Part shown: piece after piece, positions 58,412 to 64,000 of the stretch | How the letters are laid out: each line of letters opens with the position of its first letter | How positions within the stretch are numbered: position 1 is the stretch's first letter | DNA from: Pseudonocardia sp. DSM 110487 | Lineage (GTDB): Bacteria > Actinomycetota > Actinomycetes > Mycobacteriales > Pseudonocardiaceae | Assembly (NCBI RefSeq): GCF_019468565.1 | Contig: NZ_CP080521.1 | Location: 992,001 to 1,056,000 of the forward strand | Length of the DNA: 64,000 bases | Reading direction: 5' to 3' | Position numbers and translations under genes: made by a program | The notes under the pieces: generated by a model | Seen by the model: the letters and a program-made list of their open reading frames with translations, nothing else | What the model was told of the DNA's origin: nothing | The model's database searches: none

Positions 58412-59749
58412 GTGACCGACCGTCGTACCGCCCCCGCTTCGCCCACCACCCGCTGCTTCGTGCTCGACACCTCGGTGCTGTTGTCGGACCCATGGTCACT
58501 GACCCGGTTCGACGAGCACGAGGTTGTCCTGCCGCTCGTGGTGATCTCCGAACTCGAGGGCAAGCGGCACCACCCGGAACTGGGGTGGTTCGCCCGCACG
58601 GCGTTGCGCATGCTCGACGAGCTGCGCATCGAGCACGGCCGCCTGGACGCGCCGGTGCCGATCGGCACCGCAGGCGGGACCCTGCACGTCGAGCTCAACC
58701 ACAGTGACCCGGAGGTGCTCCCCGCAGGTTTCCGCACCGACTCCAACGACAGCCGGATCCTGGCCTGCGCCCTGAACCTGGCCGCCGAGCGCAAGCGGGC
58801 CGGCCTCGGCGAGGTGGTGCTCGTCACCAAGGACGTGCCACTGCGGGTGAAGGCCGCCGCCGTCGGGCTACAGGCCGACGAGTACCACGCCCTCGACGTG
58901 GTGCCATCGGGCTGGACGGGGATGGCCGACCTCGAGGTCGCGTCCGAGGACGTCGACGCGCTCTTCCGCGACGGCGTGATCGACCACGACGCGGCCCGCG
59001 AGATGCCGGCCAACACTGGACTGCGGCTCATCGGCGGTGCGTCGGCGGCCCTCGGGCGGATCACCGCGGACAAGCGGGTGCGGCTCGTGCGGGGTGATCG
59101 GGAGGCGTTCGGGCTGCACGGGCGTTCCGCCGAGCAACGGGTGGCGCTCGACCTGCTCCTCGACCCCGAGGTGGGCATCATCTCGCTGGGCGGCCGGGCC
59201 GGCACCGGCAAGTCGGCGCTGGCGCTGTGCGCGGGCCTCGAAGCGGTGATGGAGCGCCAGCAGCACCGCAAGGTCGTCGTGTTCCGGCCGCTGTACGCCG
59301 TCGGCGGGCAGGATCTCGGGTACCTGCCCGGCAACGAGAGCGAGAAGATGGCGCCGTGGGCGCAGGCCGTCTTCGACACCCTCGGCGCGCTGGTCAGCCA
59401 GAACGTGCTCGAGGAGGTCATCGCCCGCGGCATGCTCGAGGTGCTCCCGCTCACCCACATCCGCGGGCGCTCCCTGCACGACGCGTTCGTGATCGTCGAC
59501 GAGGCGCAGTCGTTGGAGCGCAACGTGCTCCTCACCGTGCTCTCGCGGCTCGGCACCGCGTCCCGCGTGGTGCTGACGCACGACGTGGCCCAGCGCGACA
59601 ACCTGCGCGTCGGCCGCCACGACGGCATCGCGGCGGTGATCGAGGCGCTGAAGGGTCACCCGCTCTTCGCCCACGTCACGCTCACCCGCAGCGAGCGCAG
59701 CCCGATCGCGGCGCTGGTGACGGAGATGCTGGAGGGGCCGGCGGCCTAG
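58412..59749 (+). CDS. phoH2: PIN-PhoH protein (PhoH2 type RNA helicase/RNase)
   Basis: 445 residues from GTG 58412 with GCGAGGAG upstream. PIN nuclease domain first: FVLDTSVLLSDPWSLTRFDE, LPLVVISELEGKRHHPELGW, DSNDSRILACALNLA (acidic metal ligands). PhoH ATPase second: SLGGRAGTGKSALALCAGLE (Walker A), YLPGNESEKMAPWAQAVFDT, DAFVIVDEAQSLERNVLLTV (Walker B), TASRVVLTHDVAQRDNLR. PhoH2 proteins unwind and cut RNA; in mycobacteria a small upstream phoAT gene partners it, but none is evident here. Matches Rv1095. Confidence 0.94.
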   Translation: MTDRRTAPASPTTRCFVLDTSVLLSDPWSLTRFDEHEVVLPLVVISELEGKRHHPELGWFARTALRMLDELRIEHGRLDAPVPIGTAGGTLHVELNHSDPEVLPAGFRTDSNDSRILACALNLAAERKRAGLGEVVLVTKDVPLRVKAAAVGLQADEYHALDVVPSGWTGMADLEVASEDVDALFRDGVIDHDAAREMPANTGLRLIGGASAALGRITADKRVRLVRGDREAFGLHGRSAEQRVALDLLLDPEVGIISLGGRAGTGKSALALCAGLEAVMERQQHRKVVVFRPLYAVGGQDLGYLPGNESEKMAPWAQAVFDTLGALVSQNVLEEVIARGMLEVLPLTHIRGRSLHDAFVIVDEAQSLERNVLLTVLSRLGTASRVVLTHDVAQRDNLRVGRHDGIAAVIEALKGHPLFAHVTLTRSERSPIAALVTEMLEGPAA

Positions 59750-59782
59750 TGTCGCGGACCCGGGACTGCAGCATGGCCACCT

Positions 59783-60718
59783 TCACGCGACCACGGTGCG
59801 TGTTGGTGGCCGTGCTGCAACCGGAGCCAGGAGTCGCCACTGGTCGAGCGGGATCGTCCCGACCGTGGCAGGGAGGGCCTGGAGGCACACGTGGTCGGCG
59901 CCCGCGGCGAAGTGGGCGGCCAGCCGCTTGGAGACCTCCTCCTCGCCCACGGCCACGAGTGCGTCCACGAGCCGGTCGCTGCCGCCGTTCGCGAAGTCGG
60001 CGTCGGTGAAACCGAGTCGCCGCCAGCTCTCCCGGTAGGGGTCGGAGGGGATGTAGGCGGCCACGTGGGCGCGAGCGCGTTCCCGCGCCTCTGCGGCCGG
60101 CAGGCCGACGACCACGGCCTGCTCGACGGCCAGCGTGCGGTCCGGCCCGAGCAGCGTCCGCGCCTTCGCCGTGTGCTCGGCTGTCACGAGATAGGTCAGT
60201 GAGCCTGCGGAGCGCTCGCGGGCCAGCTCGAGCGCTTTCGGTCCCAGCGCGGCCAGAACGCGGGGGACGGGCGCGGCGGCGAAGCCGGACACACCGGCCA
60301 GCTCCAGGACCGGGTCGGGCGCGTCGAGCTGGTCGAGGTAGCGGCGCATCTGCGCGAGCGGCCGTTTGTAGCGCAGGCCCAGTACACCCTCGACGCCCCT
60401 GGCGTGCGACGTGCCGAGGCCGAGCACGAACCGGCCTGGATGGCTCTCGAGCAGAGTCCGCGTCATCCCCTGGACGGTGCGCGAGTGCCGGGCCCAGATC
60501 ACCGCGATGCCGGTGCCGACGACGAGCTCGCGGGTCGCGCCCAGCAGGGCGGCCGCGTCGAGGAACGGGTCGCGGGCGAGGGCGTCACTGAGCCAGAGGG
60601 TCCCGTAGCCGAGCTCCTCGATCTCGACGGCCGCCTCCTTGGCGGCCGCGACGGGTTGCAGGTCGAGCCCGCCGATCCAGATCCCGACGCGACCGAGCTC
60701 CGGCAGATGGATGCCCAA
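59783..60718 (-). CDS. LLM-class (F420-dependent) oxidoreductase
   Basis: 311 residues. No ATG or GTG fits the family N-terminus; TTG 60718 with GGGGGAA upstream is the best start. Luciferase-like barrel: GRVGIWIGGLDLQPVAAAKE, AVEIEELGYGTLWLSDALAR, VGTGIAVIWARHSRTVQGMT and HPGRFVLGLGTSHARGVEGV. It follows the actinobacterial TIGR03620-like group that uses F420. Divergent from a TetR gene; two palindromic operators lie between, so it is probably repressed by that regulator. Confidence 0.88.
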   Translation of the reverse strand: MGIHLPELGRVGIWIGGLDLQPVAAAKEAAVEIEELGYGTLWLSDALARDPFLDAAALLGATRELVVGTGIAVIWARHSRTVQGMTRTLLESHPGRFVLGLGTSHARGVEGVLGLRYKRPLAQMRRYLDQLDAPDPVLELAGVSGFAAAPVPRVLAALGPKALELARERSAGSLTYLVTAEHTAKARTLLGPDRTLAVEQAVVVGLPAAEARERARAHVAAYIPSDPYRESWRRLGFTDADFANGGSDRLVDALVAVGEEEVSKRLAAHFAAGADHVCLQALPATVGTIPLDQWRLLAPVAARPPTRTVVA

Positions 60719-60734
60719 CGAGGTTCCCCCTAGA

Positions 60735-60753
60735 ATCGGAGTGGTACTCCGAT
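60735..60753. promoter_or_regulatory. TetR operator 1
   Basis: ATCGGAGTGGTACTCCGAT is a 19-bp palindrome with a three-base centre. It starts 17 bases upstream of the TTG start of the LLM gene and covers its promoter (TATTAT on the minus strand, 60756-60751). Confidence 0.75.
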
Positions 60754-60756
60754 AAT

Positions 60757-60773
60757 ACGGAGCGCTACTCCGT
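60757..60773. promoter_or_regulatory. TetR operator 2
   Basis: ACGGAGCGCTACTCCGT, a 17-bp palindrome nearly matching operator 1, centred 21 bp away, i.e. two helical turns. Ends 17 bases before the TetR start. Confidence 0.75.
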
Positions 60774-60790
60774 TTTGTCGAGGAGGGTGT

Positions 60791-61339
60791 GTGGAGCAGC
60801 CGGCACGAGCCGACGCGCGCAGGAACCGGGCCCGCCTGGTCGAGGCGGCACGCGAGCTGTTCGGTGAGGCGGGGATCGAGGCGGCCGGGATGAACGACGT
60901 CGCCCGCCGCGCAGGCGTGGGGCCCGGCACGCTGTGGCGGCACTTCCCGAACAAGGAGGCGCTCGTCGCGGAGGTCGTGGGCGAGAGCCTCGACGCGCTG
61001 GCCGCGCTGGCCGACGAGCTGCGCGGCGCCGCGCCGCCAGACGCCCTTCGCACGTGGGCGGCGGCGCTGCTCGGGCACATAGCCCGCTACCGGGGCCTCG
61101 CCACGAGCCTCGCCACCGCCTCCGGCGACCCGCTCGCCGGGCGGTGCACCGCCACCGAGCTGGCGTTCGAGAAGCTGGTGGAGCACGTGCGTGCGCAGGA
61201 ACGGCTCCGCGCGGGCGTCACCGCAACGGACGTCATGCGGCTCACCACGGCCGTCGCGTGGGCGGCCGAGGCCGCGGGCGAGCCGGACTCGGCCGAGCAC
61301 ATGCTCGACCTCGTCTTCGGCGGAATCAGGAACTCATAA
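60791..61339 (+). CDS. TetR-family regulator
   Basis: 182 residues from GTG 60791 (GAGGAGGG upstream). DNA-binding domain: RRNRARLVEAARELFGEAGI, AAGMNDVARRAGVGPGTLWR, HFPNKEALVAEVVGESLDAL. Its C-terminal part resembles the SCO-type TetR_C domain (LRTWAAALLGHIARYRGLAT, ATSLATASGDPLAGRCTATE). Divergent from the LLM oxidoreductase across two operators, so autoregulation and control of that enzyme are expected. Its end overlaps the guaB1 end by six bases (convergent). Confidence 0.93.
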   Translation: MEQPARADARRNRARLVEAARELFGEAGIEAAGMNDVARRAGVGPGTLWRHFPNKEALVAEVVGESLDALAALADELRGAAPPDALRTWAAALLGHIARYRGLATSLATASGDPLAGRCTATELAFEKLVEHVRAQERLRAGVTATDVMRLTTAVAWAAEAAGEPDSAEHMLDLVFGGIRNS

Positions 61340-62773
61340 GCCGTGGGGAGTGCCCTCGGCGAAGCCCGCAGTCGTCTGGACACCCACCACCGCGCGGTCG
61401 TGCAGCTCGTCGAGGGTCCGCGCACCTGCGTAGGTGCAGGCCGAGCGGACGCCGGCGCACATCTCGTCGAGGACGTCCTCCACGCCGGGACGGATCGGGT
61501 CGAGCAGCTGCCGCGAGCTGGAGATGCCCTCCTCGAACAGGGCCTTCCGGGCGCGGTCGAACGTGCTCTCGTCCCGGGTGCGGGCGCTCACGGCGCGCTT
61601 CGAGGCCATCCCGAACGACTCCTTGTACGGCCGCCCGCTCTCGTCGCGCAGCAGGTCGCCGGGTGACTCGTAGGTGCCTGCCAGCCAGGAGCCGATCATC
61701 ACCGCGGACGCGCCTGCCGCTAGGGCGAGCGCGACGTCGCGCGGGTGGCGCACGCCGCCGTCCGCCCAGATCCGCACGCCGAGTTCGCGGCCGGCCGCCG
61801 AGCACTCCAGCACGGCGGAGAACTGGGGGCGCCCGACGCCGGTCATCATCCGCGTGGTGCACATCGCGCCGGGGCCAACGCCGACCTTGACGATGTCGGC
61901 GCCTGCCGCCGCGAGATCCCGCACGCCCTCAGCGGTGACGACGTTGCCCGCCGCCACCGGCACGGCCGAGCCCGCGTCGGAGACGACCTTCCGGACCGCG
62001 CGCAGCGCGTCGAGCATCTTGTCCTGGTGGCCGTGCGCGGTGTCGACCACGAGGACGTCGACGCTCGCGTCGAGCAGGGCCTTCGCCTTGACCCCCACGT
62101 CGCCGTTGATCCCCACCGCGGCCGCGGTGCGCAGCCGGCCTGCGCCGTCGAGCGTCGGGCGGTAGAGCTCCGCCCGCAGTGCGCCGAACGCGGTGAGCAG
62201 GCCGGCGAGGCGGCCGTCCGAGTCCAGCCCGAGCACCACCCGGCGGGAGCCCAGCGCCTCGAACACGTCACGCGGGGGCGTGTCGAGCGGGAGCGCGAGC
62301 GGGTCGGGGTCGAGCACGTCGCGGAGCCGGGTGAAGCGGTCGACGCCGGTGCACGCCGCCTCGTCGACGGTGCCGACCGGGCGGCCGCCCTCGTCCACCA
62401 CGACGACCGCGCCATGGGCCCGCTTGGGAAGCAGGTTGAGGGCGTCGGCGACGGCGTCCCCGGGCGTGAGCACCAGCGGCGTGTCCCACACCGGGTGCCG
62501 TGACTTGATCCAGGCGACGATCTCGGCCACGGCCTCGGGCGCAACGTCCTGCGGGAGCACGGTGAGCCCGCCGCGGCGGGCCAGCGTCTCGGCCATCCGG
62601 CGCCCGGCGACCGACGTCATGTTCGCGGCGACCACCGGGACCGTGGCCCCGCTGCCGTCGGCGGTGGTGAGGTCGACGTCGAACCGGGAGGCCACCGACG
62701 ACCGGCCCGGGACGAGGAAGACATCGTCGTAGGTGAGGTCGTGGTTGGGCTCTTGCCTGTCGAGGAAGCGCAC
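61334..62773 (-). CDS. guaB1: GuaB1 family IMP dehydrogenase-related protein (GMP reductase type)
   Basis: 479 residues. A (beta/alpha)8 barrel interrupted by two CBS domains (about 95-205: VLTPGDAVADALNLLPKRAH; VLDPDPLALPLDTPPRDVFE). Barrel motifs: LTYDDVFLVPGRSSVASRFD, VVDTAHGHQDKMLDALRAVR, the catalytic loop IVKVGVGPGAMCTTRMMTGV and IWADGGVRHPRDVALALAAG. Mycobacterial GuaB1 acts as a CBS-containing GMP reductase, converting GMP to IMP, and lacks IMP dehydrogenase activity; the same is inferred here. Confidence 0.92.
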   Translation of the reverse strand: MRFLDRQEPNHDLTYDDVFLVPGRSSVASRFDVDLTTADGSGATVPVVAANMTSVAGRRMAETLARRGGLTVLPQDVAPEAVAEIVAWIKSRHPVWDTPLVLTPGDAVADALNLLPKRAHGAVVVVDEGGRPVGTVDEAACTGVDRFTRLRDVLDPDPLALPLDTPPRDVFEALGSRRVVLGLDSDGRLAGLLTAFGALRAELYRPTLDGAGRLRTAAAVGINGDVGVKAKALLDASVDVLVVDTAHGHQDKMLDALRAVRKVVSDAGSAVPVAAGNVVTAEGVRDLAAAGADIVKVGVGPGAMCTTRMMTGVGRPQFSAVLECSAAGRELGVRIWADGGVRHPRDVALALAAGASAVMIGSWLAGTYESPGDLLRDESGRPYKESFGMASKRAVSARTRDESTFDRARKALFEEGISSSRQLLDPIRPGVEDVLDEMCAGVRSACTYAGARTLDELHDRAVVGVQTTAGFAEGTPHGL

Positions 62774-62785
62774 GAGACGACGAGT

Positions 62786-63289
62786 CTACGCGCGTGCCGC
62801 CCGGTCCGTGACCTCGTCCGGTGATCGGGGGAGCGGCCGGACCTCCCGCACCCACTCGGCGCGCATGAACGGCAGGCAAACCTGCACCAGCTTGTCCGCG
62901 ATGGGCGTCGGCACGTCCCACCGCGGGACCGGGTCCACGCCGTCGGCCAGGTTGTAGAGGTAGTCGTTCCACACCCCGTAGTCGCTGGCGAGGACCAGTT
63001 CGGCGGGCGCGCTGAACTCGAGCGTGACGTACCCCTCCCAGGGCGGGTCGCCGACGAGCATGTGGGCGTCCTCCACGGCGACGCCGCACGATCCGCCCCA
63101 CGTCCACACGGGCGGCCTCCCCTGCGTGGACAGGCCCGCCCGCTCCATCGCGGCGACCATCGCGCCGTACGCCTCCGGGATCGACAGCCCGGACGGCACG
63201 TACTCCCACGCGCCGACGAGCTGCCCGGTGGCGTGCAGCTCGGCCACCCGCGCGGCCGGCTGGAACGACCACAGCAGCACCTCGCCCAC
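62786..63289 (-). CDS. DUF3841-like protein
   Basis: 167 residues. The opening EVLLWSFQPAARVAELHATG with QLVGAWEYVP matches the start of DUF3841 proteins. Aromatic motifs follow (PPVWTWGGSCGVAVEDAHML, GYVTLEFSAPAELVLASDYG, VWNDYLYNLADGVD). No signal or membrane segment. The family has no known activity; its beta-rich fold may bind nucleotides or small ligands. Lies 12 bases upstream of guaB1 on the same strand, so co-transcription is likely. Confidence 0.7.
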   Translation of the reverse strand: MGEVLLWSFQPAARVAELHATGQLVGAWEYVPSGLSIPEAYGAMVAAMERAGLSTQGRPPVWTWGGSCGVAVEDAHMLVGDPPWEGYVTLEFSAPAELVLASDYGVWNDYLYNLADGVDPVPRWDVPTPIADKLVQVCLPFMRAEWVREVRPLPRSPDEVTDRAARA

Positions 63290-63364
63290 GGGCAGTACTC
63301 TCCGGATACGCGGCGCCCCGCTGCAACGCGATTCAGAGGCCGCGCGAACAGGCGGCTACCCGCA

Positions 63365-63400
63365 GGTCGAGTAGCGCTGGGGCGCCTGCCCTACTCGACC
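63365..63400. terminator. Hairpin between the ligase and DUF3841 genes
   Basis: GGTCGAGTAG and CTACTCGACC (10 bp, perfect) enclose a 16-base GC-rich loop. It starts 24 bases after the ligase stop in the direction of transcription (minus) and probably ends that transcript; no U-run. Confidence 0.55.
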
Positions 63401-63423
63401 ACCGGGTGTCTGGCGCACGGGCT

Positions 63424-63999
63424 CTACTCGCGCAGCAAGGCTCGTACCGCGTCGATCGTGTCGGCCTCCGCAGGCGTCTTGTCCGGCCGGTAACGCAGCA
63501 CCCGGGCGAACCGGAGCGCGACGCCGCCCGGGTAGCGCGGGCTGCGCTGCACGCCGTCGAGCTCGATCTCGACCACCAGTTCGGGCCGGAGCAGCACTTC
63601 GTGCCTGTGCCCACCCGCCCCGCCGGCTTCCGTCCCCCGAGGCTCGTCGCGGGCGAGGCCCGGGAAGGTGGCGGTCTGCCATGCGAGCAGCTCGTCGGTC
63701 ATGCCCTTGAACGTCTTGCCCACCATGATCGGCTCGCCGCCGTCGGGATCGCGGGCTCCGAGGTGGATGTTGGAGAGCGAGCCGGTGCGCCGTCCGTAGC
63801 CCCACTCGGCGCCCAGCACGACCAGGTCGAGGGTGTGCACCGGCTTGACCTTCTGCCACGCCCTGCCACGCCGGCCCGCGGCGTACGGCGCGGTGAGGGA
63901 CTTGACCATGACGCCCTCGTGTCCGGCTTCGAGGGCGCGTTCGAGCAGCTCGGCGGCCTCCTCGGGAGAGGGGCGCACCGCCCCCGGCATCCGGTGGCC
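63424..63999 (-). CDS. ATP-dependent DNA ligase, LigB-like (partial, N-terminus beyond right edge)
   Basis: About 192 C-terminal residues. HEGVMVKSLTAPYAAGRRGR is ligase motif IV region, AWQKVKPVHTLDLVVLGAEW is motif V (KxK), and the OB-fold follows (SLSNIHLGARDPDGGEPIMV, GKTFKGMTDELLAWQTATFP). It ends with VVEIELDGVQRSPRYPGGVA and LRFARVLRYRPDKTPAEADT, typical of the actinobacterial LigB group. The adenylation lysine (motif I) is outside the window. It seals nicks in repair beside the NAD-dependent LigA. Confidence 0.9.
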   Translation of the reverse strand, partial: GHRMPGAVRPSPEEAAELLERALEAGHEGVMVKSLTAPYAAGRRGRAWQKVKPVHTLDLVVLGAEWGYGRRTGSLSNIHLGARDPDGGEPIMVGKTFKGMTDELLAWQTATFPGLARDEPRGTEAGGAGGHRHEVLLRPELVVEIELDGVQRSPRYPGGVALRFARVLRYRPDKTPAEADTIDAVRALLRE

Positions 64000-64000
64000 C

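Overview
This is chromosomal DNA of a high-GC actinobacterium, most likely a Pseudonocardia-like member of the Pseudonocardiaceae. The base composition, the frequent GTG starts, a mycothiol gene (mca) and the gene order support this. Two blocks match gene orders I know from Mycobacterium tuberculosis. The left block is mfd - mazG - lytic transglycosylase (lpqU) - eno - ftsB/divIC-like - DUF501 - ppx, as in Rv1020 to Rv1026. The right block is thiolase - cbs - metB - greA - mca - small membrane protein - DUF255 protein - hemolysin III - uppS - phoH2, as in Rv1074c to Rv1095. Family names come from reading the translations; no search was run.

Layout. 1-1.1 kb: a DUF574 methyltransferase cut by the left edge and two small divergent genes. 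1.2-14.5 kb: the conserved mfd-to-DUF501 block, interrupted by an iron-uptake operon (efeUOB, minus strand) with two candidate DtxR-type iron boxes. 14.5-16.2 kb: a scarred stretch with two gene remnants, an esterase and a non-coding block with inverted ends and palindromic repeats. 16.2-24 kb: ECF sigma factor, AidB-like dehydrogenase, ppx, uracil-DNA glycosylase, NDH-2, and a TetR/monooxygenase pair. 24.0 kb: a 74-nt class I tRNA with a UAA anticodon. 24-34.3 kb: accessory genes, including an XRE(DUF5753)/DUF397/DUF574-methyltransferase module behind a cluster of TGCACGTGCA palindromes. 34.4-50.5 kb: thiolase, an ECF sigma/YCII pair, a second sigma factor, cbs, a two-component system, an ankyrin protein, metB, ilvA and greA. 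51-64 kb: mca to phoH2, then a TetR-controlled luciferase-like oxidoreductase, a GuaB1-type enzyme and an ATP-dependent DNA ligase cut by the right edge.

How the genes fit together. cbs and metB (transsulfuration) and mca (mycothiol conjugate turnover) indicate thiol metabolism. efeUOB is a complete ferrous-iron importer. mfd, UdgB and the ligase serve DNA repair. Three ECF-type sigma factors, a two-component system, three TetR/AraC regulators and an XRE regulator show a strongly regulated accessory layer.

The least explained features are non-coding. They are a dispersed repeat with an exact 22-bp period at four intergenic sites; five perfect TGCACGTGCA palindromes; a 168-bp near-palindrome; a pair of about 70-bp palindromes inside inverted ends; and the short UAA tRNA. 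Many starts lie exactly six bases after a -10-like hexamer, which suggests leaderless mRNAs.
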